64,000 bases of DNA, taken from Paenibacillus sp. PCH8. Lineage in GTDB: Bacteria; Bacillota; Bacilli; Paenibacillales; Paenibacillaceae. The stretch spans positions 248,001-312,000 of the forward strand of contig NZ_PKQK01000002.1 of the NCBI RefSeq assembly GCF_002968835.1, in the 5' to 3' direction. Position 1 is the stretch's first letter. Every line of letters begins with the position of its first letter. The translations under genes and the position numbers were made by a program. Shown here in pieces: positions 35,200 to 43,226 of the stretch. A model generated the notes under the pieces. That model was not told where the DNA came from and ran no database searches. It saw only the letters and a program-made list of their open reading frames with translations.

Positions 35200-35283
35200 T
35201 CGTTACAACGTATTTACAGGTCGCTTTGCATGGAGACACCTCTGTATTCAAGACGGTTTGCTCGTGCATAACTTTTAACCCTT

Positions 35284-35415
35284 TTAGCAAACGTTAGATA
35301 CACCCATGTTTACGACAATACCTTTTTTGTTGTACTCACACACCGACAATTTCAAATCATATGGCTGTGTCAGGAATTTCTGGCTCTGTTTACCCGCATC
35401 ATTTGATGTTCCCAT
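35284..35415 (-). other. Short open frame, possible gene remnant
   Basis: A 43-codon frame (ATG at 35415) encodes a protein-like sequence beginning MGTSNDAGKQSQKFLTQPYD and ending in VVNMGVSNVC. The frame stays open about 65 nt further upstream to a stop near 35480. There is no ribosome site, so it may be the decayed end of an older gene. The remaining part of 35200-35492 shows no known riboswitch. Confidence 0.3.
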
Positions 35416-35492
35416 GAGCAGCAGATTATTATATTTCGGGAAATAAGCCTGTCTTCTGTGTCCAGCCCCTAATTATAAGGAGGCAACTATCC

Positions 35493-35987
35493 ATGGATGT
35501 ACGCGAAACAGACTTGCCGGGAATCGGCAAAAAGTTCCAAATTGAAACAAGCAGCGGTGATAAAATCGTCATTATTATTCACGATGACGGTCGCCGAGAA
35601 ATGTATCACTTCGAGTATGATGATCCAGATCAAAGCATCTCCATGATTACGCTTGACGATTACGAAGCTAGACAGATTGCTGCCATTGTTGGTGGATTGA
35701 CCTACAAACCGAAGCAGCTTGAAAATATTGAAGTCACATTTGACGACCTGATTATCGAGTGGTACAAAATCGAACCATCCTTTGGATCTATTGGTAAATC
35801 CATTGGTGAATTGGATGTACGTCAAAACTCTGGGGCAACGGTCATTGCCGTTGTAGAGAAAAATCACAAAAAACATATCAGCCCAGGTCCGGAGGTAGTT
35901 ATCAGTGCAGAATCCACGGTGGTAGCCGTTGGCGAACGCAATCAGCAGAAACTATTTAAATCCCTCCTCCTGACTGGAAGGGGGTAA
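35493..35987 (+). CDS. khtT: KhtT-like regulatory subunit of a K+/H+ antiporter
   Basis: The 164-residue cytoplasmic protein has an N-terminal regulatory part and a C-terminal RCK_C/TrkA-C domain (about 75-160; [23 protein letters not shown] and the final [14 protein letters not shown]). KhtT inhibits the KhtU antiporter and, in Bacillus, responds to pH and cyclic-di-AMP. The next gene, 4 nt on, is the antiporter. AAGGAGG stands 9 nt before the ATG. Confidence 0.93.
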   Translation: MDVRETDLPGIGKKFQIETSSGDKIVIIIHDDGRREMYHFEYDDPDQSISMITLDDYEARQIAAIVGGLTYKPKQLENIEVTFDDLIIEWYKIEPSFGSIGKSIGELDVRQNSGATVIAVVEKNHKKHISPGPEVVISAESTVVAVGERNQQKLFKSLLLTGRG

Positions 35988-35991
35988 ATAG

Positions 35992-37230
35992 ATGGATCAT
36001 TTGATATTCGAAGTAGGTCTGGCCCTTGTGCTCATTGCGGCAGCCGGCCTTTTATCGGCAAAACTAAGATTTTCGGTCGTTCCGTTCTACATCCTGATCG
36101 GGATGGCCGTTGGACCACATGCCATGAAAATCTGGCATTTGGACTTCCGGTTTATTGAAAGTCAGCCTTTTATTGAATTCATGGGTCGGATCGGTATCCT
36201 GTTCCTCCTCTTCTACCTTGGACTTGAATTCTCGGTAGGTCGTTTAATTAAATCGGGCCGCTCTATTGCAGTTGGCGGCTCGATCTACATCGCAATTAAC
36301 TTTACGCTGGGACTCATATTCGGTTTTGTTTCCGGCTTCCCGGCCGCAGAAGCACTTATCATCGCAGGTATAACCACTATCTCTTCCAGTGCCATTGTAG
36401 CCAAGGTACTCGTCGATTTGAAACGAACCGCCAATCCGGAGACGGAAATGATACTGGGTATCATTATGTTCGAAGATGTATTCCTCGCTGTATATATCTC
36501 GATCCTGTCCGGACTTGTACTCAGTGATTCATCCTCCATCGGAGGCGTAATCATGTCCGCACTTATTGCCCTTGGATTCATGCTGATCGTGATTATCGTT
36601 GGACGCAAAGCAACACCGTTACTAAATAAGTTGCTTAAAATTCGATCAAATGAGCTATTCTCGCTCGTTGTATTCGGAGCCTTGTTCCTGGTAGCCGGCT
36701 TCTCTGAAACCATCCATGTTGCCGAAGCGATCGGTGCATTACTGGTCGGACTGGTGCTTGCTGAAACGGAACATGCAAAACGAATTGAACACTTGATTCT
36801 GCCGTTCCGTGACTTCTTTGGAGCTATCTTCTTCTTCAGCTTCGGATTGTCCATTGATCCGTTGTCCCTGGGTGGCGATGCCGTATGGTTGGCTCTAATT
36901 GCAGTTGTTATTACATTGTTCGGTAACTTCCTGGCAGGCATGCTCGCTGGACGTAGTGCAGGACTATCTCCTAAAGCGTCGGCCAATATTGGATTGACCA
37001 TCGTGTCACGGGGTGAATTCTCCATCATTTTGGCCAACATGGGTAAAGCGGGAGGACTATTGCCAATGATTCAACCGTTTGCCGCGCTGTATGTCCTGAT
37101 TCTGGCCATTCTGGGTCCTTTATTAACCAAAGAATCCAAACATGTATTCCGTTTATTGGATAAAATATTCAAGTTTAAAGATCATCGGAAAAAGAAAGAA
37201 GAACCTAAGGTGTTGCAGAAAGAAGGATAA
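35992..37230 (+). CDS. khtU: KhtU-like K+/H+ antiporter (CPA2 family)
   Basis: The product (412 residues) has 12-13 hydrophobic segments and the CPA2 Na+/H+ exchanger domain (RIGILFLLFYLGLEF, SSSAIVAKVL, GEFSIILANMGKAGG). It exports K+ in exchange for protons and helps cells survive alkaline or high-potassium conditions. There is no C-terminal RCK domain, because that function is supplied by the separate khtT gene just upstream. AAGGGGG is the ribosome site. The C-terminus is short and strongly basic. Confidence 0.94.
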   Translation: MDHLIFEVGLALVLIAAAGLLSAKLRFSVVPFYILIGMAVGPHAMKIWHLDFRFIESQPFIEFMGRIGILFLLFYLGLEFSVGRLIKSGRSIAVGGSIYIAINFTLGLIFGFVSGFPAAEALIIAGITTISSSAIVAKVLVDLKRTANPETEMILGIIMFEDVFLAVYISILSGLVLSDSSSIGGVIMSALIALGFMLIVIIVGRKATPLLNKLLKIRSNELFSLVVFGALFLVAGFSETIHVAEAIGALLVGLVLAETEHAKRIEHLILPFRDFFGAIFFFSFGLSIDPLSLGGDAVWLALIAVVITLFGNFLAGMLAGRSAGLSPKASANIGLTIVSRGEFSIILANMGKAGGLLPMIQPFAALYVLILAILGPLLTKESKHVFRLLDKIFKFKDHRKKKEEPKVLQKEG

Positions 37231-37342
37231 GTTCTATGTCTGTACAGAACAGGTATACGATCGTACTTCGCGGCTCTACGCCGATCTTTCTGTGACTAAC
37301 CCAGGGAGAATGGCTCGAAAGCCGCACAAAGGAGGATGACCT

Positions 37343-38248
37343 ATGAAAGCACCTCTGATATCGGCTAATCCGGTGCCACACACCGCCAAGACCAGAATAT
37401 CGTCTACCCGCCGCTGGTTAAACTTGTTGCTCGTGATTGCGGGCGGAATTCTGGCCTCCGTGGGACTTGAATTGTTCTTACACCCCAATAAGATCATTAT
37501 TGGAGGCATTACAGGCATTTCCTCACTGTTCGCCCACTGGACCGAAATGAGGATTGGATTGTTCCTATTTTTATTCAATGTTCCGTTTATATTTCTATCG
37601 TATAAGATTGTGCAGAAGAAATTTGTACTGGTTACTGTTCTAGGTCTGGTTGTCTTTTCGATCGGTGCCATTGTGCTTCATCCCATGCCGCCACTTGTAG
37701 AGCATCCGCTGGCTGCCGCCATGTTTGGCGGATTATGCCTCGGACTCGGAATTGGGCTCGTCGTACGGTATGGCGGGACACTGGATACGCTGGAAATCGG
37801 TGATCCGTCTTCCCGCCCACCTGAACGTGTATTTAGCGGAAAACGGATGCTTATCGAAAAAATAATCATGCTGCTTAACTTGTTGATACTGACAGCCGCT
37901 GGTGTTGTCTTTGGCTGGGACCAAGCGATGTATTCCGTAATCGCCTATCTTATTGCTTATGAAATGGTGTACATTGCGTTCAGGGGTTTCTCTTCCAAAC
38001 GCAAAGTATGCATTTTGACCACGCAAAGCGCTCAAGTTGAAAAAGCTGTACGCAAACGGCTGCGCCGTGAACCTGGAACGCTGGATGCAGCTTCTGACTC
38101 AACACAACTCGCTATGACTGAAGGATGGATCAGACAAATTCCCGGAGCACTTTATTATGAAGTTCACGTCCTGGAGATGATCTGGCTTAAATCCATTGTG
38201 CGTCACATTGATCCACATGCGGGCATTGTAACAAATCCGGAAAAATAA
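37343..38248 (+). CDS. YitT-family membrane protein
   Basis: The protein (301 residues) has five or six hydrophobic segments (about 25-195), the repeated DUF161 regions (GLELFLHPNKIIIGGITGI; VVRYGGTLDTLEIG) and a C-terminal cytoplasmic DUF2179 domain (about 220-295). YitT proteins are widespread in Firmicutes but their transport substrate is unsettled. AAAGGAGG precedes the ATG by 7 nt. It may share the khtTU transcript, since no terminator is visible in the 112-nt gap. Confidence 0.9.
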   Translation: MKAPLISANPVPHTAKTRISSTRRWLNLLLVIAGGILASVGLELFLHPNKIIIGGITGISSLFAHWTEMRIGLFLFLFNVPFIFLSYKIVQKKFVLVTVLGLVVFSIGAIVLHPMPPLVEHPLAAAMFGGLCLGLGIGLVVRYGGTLDTLEIGDPSSRPPERVFSGKRMLIEKIIMLLNLLILTAAGVVFGWDQAMYSVIAYLIAYEMVYIAFRGFSSKRKVCILTTQSAQVEKAVRKRLRREPGTLDAASDSTQLAMTEGWIRQIPGALYYEVHVLEMIWLKSIVRHIDPHAGIVTNPEK

Positions 38249-38254
38249 TAGATT

Positions 38255-38347
38255 ATATAAGTTGCACTAAAGATATTTACCCTGACACTACGATGACAGA
38301 ACACCCTTCAATCGCTGTTATCGTGTAACTGATATTTCAACTTATAT
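38255..38347. repeat. Structured inverted-repeat element after the YitT gene
   Basis: ATATAAGTTG (38255-38264) and CAACTTATAT (38338-38347) are exact complements, and inside them GATGACAG and CTGTTATC nearly pair. The roughly 93-nt unit could fold as one imperfect hairpin. It is upstream of a separate standard terminator. Confidence 0.5.
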
Positions 38348-38363
38348 ATCTATACAAAAAACA

Positions 38364-38428
38364 AAAAAGACGCTCTCTTACCTTATGGATGAACAGTTTT
38401 GTCCAATAAGGTCAGAGAGCGTTTTTTT
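38364..38428. terminator. Bidirectional terminator
   Basis: ACGCTCTCT and AGAGAGCGT, with an inner CCTTAT/ATAAGG stem, are flanked by A runs on the left and TTTTTTT on the right. It separates the convergent YitT and LgoD-like genes. Confidence 0.92.
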
Positions 38429-38446
38429 GATTAACGGCACTTGTTA

Positions 38447-39460
38447 TTAGAGTTCAACGATCGCTTTGACTACATGTGAATCCGGCAATAGCCATTGATC
38501 CATCGCCTTAGGCAACTCATCAAAACCCACCCGATGTGTGACATAGCCATCCATGTTCAACTTTTTCTGACGCAAGGTGGATAGGACGTGTTCAAAATCT
38601 TCACGAGTCGCGTTTCGGCTCCCCAGAATGCTCATCTCCCGTTTATGAAATTCGGGGTCATGAAAGGTAATATCGGCTTTCACCAGTCCTACAAAAATTA
38701 ACTGACCACTATGCGCTACATATTGAATGGCTCCATTCATTGAATTCACATTACCTGTGGCATCAAAGACAGCCGTAGCATAGGCGCCTCCCGTTATCTC
38801 AGCCACTTGTTGCAAGGCTTGTTCATTCGCCTGAACCAGGTCATCTGCTCCGGCCCAAGTCCTGCTTAGCTCCAACCTGTCGAGATTACGATCAACGGCG
38901 ATGACATGGGCCCCGGCCTGTTTGGCGAATGCCATCACACCGAGTCCAATCGGTCCTGCGCCGATCACAACCACATGCTCCCCCGGCTGAATTGATGCTC
39001 TCCTAACGGCATGGGCACCAATACTTAATGGTTCTACCATCGCCGTCTCATCCAACGTCAACCCTTCTGCTTTGAGTAGATGGGTGACAGGTACAGTAAC
39101 CCTTTCTCTCATGCCTCCATCGACGTGCACACCCATAACTTGCATGGACACGCAGCAATTGCTTTTACCCGAACGACATGCAATACAATGACCGCAATGC
39201 AGATACGGAATGACAGTGACCTGATCTCCCGCCTGTAGCCCTGCTTCATTAGGTCCAATCTCTTCAATAATGCCTGCCAGTTCGTGACCAAGGATACGAG
39301 GATAGGTGAAGAAAGGCTGATTCCCCTTGTATGCATGCAGATCTGTTCCGCAGATTCCTATCCGCTTGATGGCAACCAGAGCTTCCCCTTCCGCCCTTTC
39401 CGGCTGAGGCAGGTCCTGAAGCACCAACCGATCGATTTCTTCACATACAATCGCTCTCAT
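38447..39460 (-). CDS. Zinc-dependent alcohol dehydrogenase, LgoD-like
   Basis: The 337-residue medium-chain dehydrogenase has the catalytic zinc ligands Cys and His-Glu (GICGTDLHAY; ILGHELAGI), four structural zinc cysteines (HCGHCIACRSGKSNC) and the NAD site (VVIGAGPIGLGVM). Segments such as GNQPFFTYPRILGHE and HDPEFHKREMSILGSRNAT closely resemble what I recall of Escherichia coli YjjN/LgoD, which oxidises L-galactonate at C5. Its ATG overlaps the preceding reductase stop (TGATG), so the two are translationally coupled. Other sugar-acid dehydrogenase activities remain possible. Confidence 0.88.
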   Translation of the reverse strand: MRAIVCEEIDRLVLQDLPQPERAEGEALVAIKRIGICGTDLHAYKGNQPFFTYPRILGHELAGIIEEIGPNEAGLQAGDQVTVIPYLHCGHCIACRSGKSNCCVSMQVMGVHVDGGMRERVTVPVTHLLKAEGLTLDETAMVEPLSIGAHAVRRASIQPGEHVVVIGAGPIGLGVMAFAKQAGAHVIAVDRNLDRLELSRTWAGADDLVQANEQALQQVAEITGGAYATAVFDATGNVNSMNGAIQYVAHSGQLIFVGLVKADITFHDPEFHKREMSILGSRNATREDFEHVLSTLRQKKLNMDGYVTHRVGFDELPKAMDQWLLPDSHVVKAIVEL

Positions 39461-40425
39461 CACTGTTCCCCCTTGGAAGTCATGTTGCTGTTGTTCGTAC
39501 TATATTCAGCTCGCCCACTAGGCCAAGTCGCATTTTGCAATGGAGCAAGAATCTTCAGCACTTCTTCCAGCAGACTCTGATCTAGTGGTTCTTCGATCCA
39601 GGATGCATTATTGATGATATTACGCTCGTTAGCACTGCTAACCAATGTTGTCGGAATTCGTTCATTTGCCGTAGAGAACTGCACGGCCAGCTTGGCAATA
39701 TCACTGCCTTGTTCTGCACAGAATTGAGCAGCCTTCAGACAGAGCTGTTTCACTCGGTCATCTGCCGGATGCCAGGCAGGAGCACCTCGGGTGCTTAACA
39801 AGCCCATAGAAAGAGGCGAAGCGTTTACGAGGCCCATATTCTTTTTTTCCAGCAGCGGCAGCAAGGATAACAGTGAAGTATCATTCAATGCATAGTGGCA
39901 GTAAGAGATGATGGCATCCGCATCAATCCGCGGCAGTACCTTTTCGAACAAGGACAGTGGTAATCCGCATACCCCAGCATAACGAATAACTCCCTGCTCT
40001 TTCAGACGAAGCAACGTTGGAAAGGCTTCTTCTATAATGATCTCTGGTGACGCAAACTCAATATCATGCAGAAATAAAATATCAATATAATCCGTATGCA
40101 GTCGCGCCAGACTTTCTTGCACGCTATCCTGAATGCGCTTACGTGAAAAATCAAACTCATCTTCCCCATAACGTCCTGCTTTTGTTGATAGAATATAAGA
40201 ACTGCGTGGCAAGCTTTGAATAGCCTCACCAAGCACAGTCTCCGCCTTCGTTAACCCGTAATAGGGCGAAACGTCTATATAATTCAACCCCGCATCTACA
40301 GCAGCGTGTACCGTACGAATACCTTCGTCCCGATCAATATCACGAAATACAGATCCGAGTGAGGATGCTCCAAAGCTCAATACAGGTACGTTCAGTTCTG
40401 TCTTTCCAAGTGTTCTTCTCTTCAT
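39460..40425 (-). CDS. Aldo/keto reductase, L-galactose-dehydrogenase-like
   Basis: This 321-residue (beta/alpha)8-barrel reductase has the family Asp, Tyr, Lys and His residues in YIDVSPYYG, LSTKAGRY and DILFLHDIEF. The central part (FGASSLGSVF, AIISYCHYALND, ASPLSMGLL, WHPADD) is unusually like plant L-galactose dehydrogenase and bacterial L-fucose/L-galactose dehydrogenases, which oxidise the sugar to its lactone. I take ATG 40425, with AAGGAG 7 nt upstream. Coupling to an LgoD-like enzyme suggests consecutive steps on an L-galactose-type sugar. That is an inference from similarity. Confidence 0.85.
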   Translation of the reverse strand: MKRRTLGKTELNVPVLSFGASSLGSVFRDIDRDEGIRTVHAAVDAGLNYIDVSPYYGLTKAETVLGEAIQSLPRSSYILSTKAGRYGEDEFDFSRKRIQDSVQESLARLHTDYIDILFLHDIEFASPEIIIEEAFPTLLRLKEQGVIRYAGVCGLPLSLFEKVLPRIDADAIISYCHYALNDTSLLSLLPLLEKKNMGLVNASPLSMGLLSTRGAPAWHPADDRVKQLCLKAAQFCAEQGSDIAKLAVQFSTANERIPTTLVSSANERNIINNASWIEEPLDQSLLEEVLKILAPLQNATWPSGRAEYSTNNSNMTSKGEQ

Positions 40426-40565
40426 CATCTTGCTCCTTCCCAGCATGTCTGCCTGCACAAGTTCCTTTTCATTGTAACAGTTCAAATTCATTATAAAATA
40501 TCGGCAAATGCGTAACATGTACTGTTTGATGATCTCGAGGGCTTTCCGTTGAACTTATGTTGATT

Positions 40566-40610
40566 CGAAAAAAGCCCGCCGACGCTCCAAACGGAGTTGC
40601 CGGCGGGCTT
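40566..40610 (-). terminator. Terminator of mqnC
   Basis: AAGCCCGCCG and CGGCGGGCTT pair, with inner CTCC/GGAG, and TTTTTTCG follows on the minus strand. Confidence 0.92.
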
Positions 40611-40626
40611 GATCCAACACATTACT

Positions 40627-40662
40627 AATCTGACAATGCTCCATATGGAGCATTGTCAGATT
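40627..40662. repeat. Perfect 36-bp palindrome downstream of mqnC
   Basis: The 18-nt left arm begins AATCTGACAATGC and is followed without spacer by its exact complement. It lies 15 nt past the mqnC stop, before the standard terminator. As RNA it would fold into a strong hairpin. As DNA it could be a binding site. Confidence 0.75.
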
Positions 40663-40676
40663 CCAATAATTAATAA

Positions 40677-41813
40677 TTAGTTCTGCATCACAAAATCTTC
40701 ATGGATCGCATTTTCTTCATCAAACATCCGCAGGATGTCATATCGGGTGTTGCGTTGTGCCGGAATATAGCCGGACTCCCGAATTAAACGAAGAATGGAT
40801 TCAATGTTCACTTTGTATGTTGCACCCGCAGCCGATACAACGTTCTCTTCGATCATGGTGCTACCGAAGTCGTTACAGCCAAACTCAAGAGACTTTTTAC
40901 CAATCTCTGGACCCATAGTTACCCAAGAGGATTGAATGTTCTTGATATTATCAAGTACCAGTCGGCTGATGGCTACGGTCTTCAGATACTCTTCCGGAGT
41001 CTGACGCTCCAGTTTGAGATTCGTATTATCCGGCTGGAATGTCCATGGAATGAATGCCAGGAAACCTTCGGAGTCATACTTGTTCGCAATACATTCATCC
41101 TGTGCTTCACGCACACGCATGAGATGCAGTGCACGCTCTTCCATCGATTCACCAAGACCGATAACCATCGTTGCGGTGGTGTTCATACCGATGCGATGAG
41201 CGGTCTGCATCACGTCCATCCAATCCCGCCAAGAACCTTTCAGACGGCTGATCTTCCGACGTGTGCGGTCATCCAGAATTTCAGCTCCGCCACCAGGCAA
41301 GGAATCCAGTCCAGCTTCGTGAATGGCGCGTACAACCTCTTCCAATGTAAGACCATCCGACACTTCAACCATTTTCATAATCTCAGCTGGAGAGAAGGAA
41401 TGCATCGTGATATTCGGGAAACGTTCCTTGATGGCTTTCAGCAGGTCTGTATAATAACTGAAAGGCAAATTCGGATTCGTTCCACCTTGCATTAGAATCT
41501 CGGTACCATTCACATCTTCCGTTTCCTGAATCTTTTGGAAAATGACTTCATCCGGAAGTACATATCCTTCTTCCGAACCAGGTCTGCGGTAGAAAGCACA
41601 AAAACGGCAGTACACATCACACACGTTCGTGTAGTTGACGTTACGCCCAATCACAAATGTTCTGTATGGTTCAGGGTGCATGCGTTTCGTAATAACATTC
41701 GCAGCTGCCCCGATTTTGTCCACTTCATTGGATTCAAATAGCTCAATCGTATCTTCCAAGTCCAAACGTTCGCCCCGAAGGGCTTTATCTAAGATACGGT
41801 CTACCGTACTCAT
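40677..41813 (-). CDS. mqnC: Cyclic dehypoxanthinyl futalosine synthase
   Basis: A 378-residue radical-SAM enzyme with the CxxxCxxC cluster motif in CDVYCRFCAFYRR and family segments TEILMQGGTNPNLPFSYY, GGGAEIL and IPWTFQPDNT. It cyclises dehypoxanthinyl futalosine in the alternative (futalosine) route to menaquinone. That route is used by Paenibacillus and not by Bacillus subtilis, which helps identify the organism. No other mqn gene is adjacent. GGGAGG precedes the ATG. A terminator and a palindrome lie downstream. Confidence 0.96.
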   Translation of the reverse strand: MSTVDRILDKALRGERLDLEDTIELFESNEVDKIGAAANVITKRMHPEPYRTFVIGRNVNYTNVCDVYCRFCAFYRRPGSEEGYVLPDEVIFQKIQETEDVNGTEILMQGGTNPNLPFSYYTDLLKAIKERFPNITMHSFSPAEIMKMVEVSDGLTLEEVVRAIHEAGLDSLPGGGAEILDDRTRRKISRLKGSWRDWMDVMQTAHRIGMNTTATMVIGLGESMEERALHLMRVREAQDECIANKYDSEGFLAFIPWTFQPDNTNLKLERQTPEEYLKTVAISRLVLDNIKNIQSSWVTMGPEIGKKSLEFGCNDFGSTMIEENVVSAAGATYKVNIESILRLIRESGYIPAQRNTRYDILRMFDEENAIHEDFVMQN

Positions 41814-41940
41814 CGTAAAAAGCCTCCCTCATGAAGAGAAAATAATATGACGATCCGTCACAACTTGTTCAAAAGAAGCAAGTTCTGGTGGCAACATCGC
41901 ATTTCTGTACTCCACATATCGTAACACAGGTTACATGTGA

Positions 41941-41968
41941 AAAAAAGCACCTTATGTACAGGTGCTTT
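41941..41968 (-). terminator. Terminator of the methionine operon
   Basis: AAAGCACCT and AGGTGCTTT pair across a 7-nt loop, followed by a T run on the minus strand, about 85 nt past the last methionine gene. Confidence 0.88.
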
Positions 41969-42053
41969 AAAAACAAGTAAAAATTTTTACATATGGGATC
42001 GAATATATTTGATATTAAACTACACTTATTCGAGCATCAAGATGCCCTATGGA

Positions 42054-43226
42054 TTAGGAGTCTTGTAGAGCTTGGTCCAAATCGGCAATCAGATCATCGA
42101 TGTCTTCCAGACCCACCGAGAATCGCAACAAGCCATCTGTAATACCACGTTCACGGCGAACCTCAGCCGGCATTGCAGCATGAGACATCATCGCTGGGTA
42201 AGACAGAATGCTTTCCACAGCTCCCAAGCTTACAGCAACAATGGGTAACTTCACCCGGTTAAGGACGGCTTTTGCACGATCCCCTGAACCGACGTCAAAC
42301 GAAACGACAGCTCCATATCCTGTTGATTGGCGTTCATGTGCCTCGCGGCCAGGATGATCCTCCAGCCCTGGGTAAAAGACAGCGGGAATATCACTGCGCT
42401 CATTAAGCCATGCCGCCAGTTTGGCTGTGCTCTGTTCACTATGAGCCATGCGAGCCCCCAAGGTTTTCATCCCGCGCATCAGAAGCCAGGATTCTTGAGC
42501 CCCGAGTACAGTTCCGAGTCCATTTTGCAACTGTTTCAGTTGTACGCCAAGTGATTCCGTACGAGCAACGGCTAACCCTGCAAGTACATCACTGTGACCC
42601 CCGAGAAACTTCGTAGCACTATGTACGACAATATCCACACCCAGCTCAATGGGGCGCTGATAGTAAGGTGTCATAAAGGTGTTGTCCAGAATTGTGATCA
42701 GGTCATGTTCCTTTGACCAGTCAGTTACAGCAGCGATATCCGTAATACGCAGGGTCGGGTTGGACGGTGTTTCCATATAAACTGCCTTGGTGTTCGGCTT
42801 GAGCGCCGCTTTTACTTCATCTATATTGGTCATGTCTACAAAGGTCGTCTCGATCTGCATCCGGCTCAATATGGAAGTAAGCAAACGATATGTACCTCCA
42901 TATACATCTTCCGTTACAATCATGTGATCCCCTGCGGAGAACATCATGAACACGCTTGAAATCGCAGCCATTCCCGATGAATAAGCGAATCCTCGTGCTC
43001 CGCCCTCCAGCAGTGTGATGTAATCTTCCAAAGCCTGACGTGTCGGATTACCTGAACGGCTGTAATCATGTTGAGGCGGATTGAAGATATCAAAATGATG
43101 GAACGTGGACGCTTGATAGATCGGTACACTGGAAGCCCCCGTTGTTTTATCTATTTCATCACCGAAATGAAGCAGCTTGGTATCGAATTTCAAGTCCGAA
43201 TGGGGCTTTTTGTTGGACTCACTCAT
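42054..43226 (-). CDS. metC: Cystathionine beta-lyase, MetC type
   Basis: The 390-residue trans-sulfuration enzyme has the PLP lysine in VHSATKFLGGHSDVLAG and the family segments SGNPTRQALE and YMETPSNPTLRI. It should cleave cystathionine to homocysteine, pyruvate and ammonia. Which of the two neighbouring paralogues is synthase and which is lyase rests on gene order and likeness to Bacillus MetI-MetC, not on a diagnostic residue. Its ATG overlaps the preceding stop by 4 nt, so it is translationally coupled in the SAM-riboswitch operon. Confidence 0.88.
   Translation of the reverse strand: MSESNKKPHSDLKFDTKLLHFGDEIDKTTGASSVPIYQASTFHHFDIFNPPQHDYSRSGNPTRQALEDYITLLEGGARGFAYSSGMAAISSVFMMFSAGDHMIVTEDVYGGTYRLLTSILSRMQIETTFVDMTNIDEVKAALKPNTKAVYMETPSNPTLRITDIAAVTDWSKEHDLITILDNTFMTPYYQRPIELGVDIVVHSATKFLGGHSDVLAGLAVARTESLGVQLKQLQNGLGTVLGAQESWLLMRGMKTLGARMAHSEQSTAKLAAWLNERSDIPAVFYPGLEDHPGREAHERQSTGYGAVVSFDVGSGDRAKAVLNRVKLPIVAVSLGAVESILSYPAMMSHAAMPAEVRRERGITDGLLRFSVGLEDIDDLIADLDQALQDS

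Noticed and set aside
35200-35492. Possible cyclic-di-AMP (ydaO-type) riboswitch before khtT
   Set aside because: I looked for the conserved ydaO core on both strands and did not find it. KhtT itself senses cyclic-di-AMP in Bacillus, so a riboswitch is not required.
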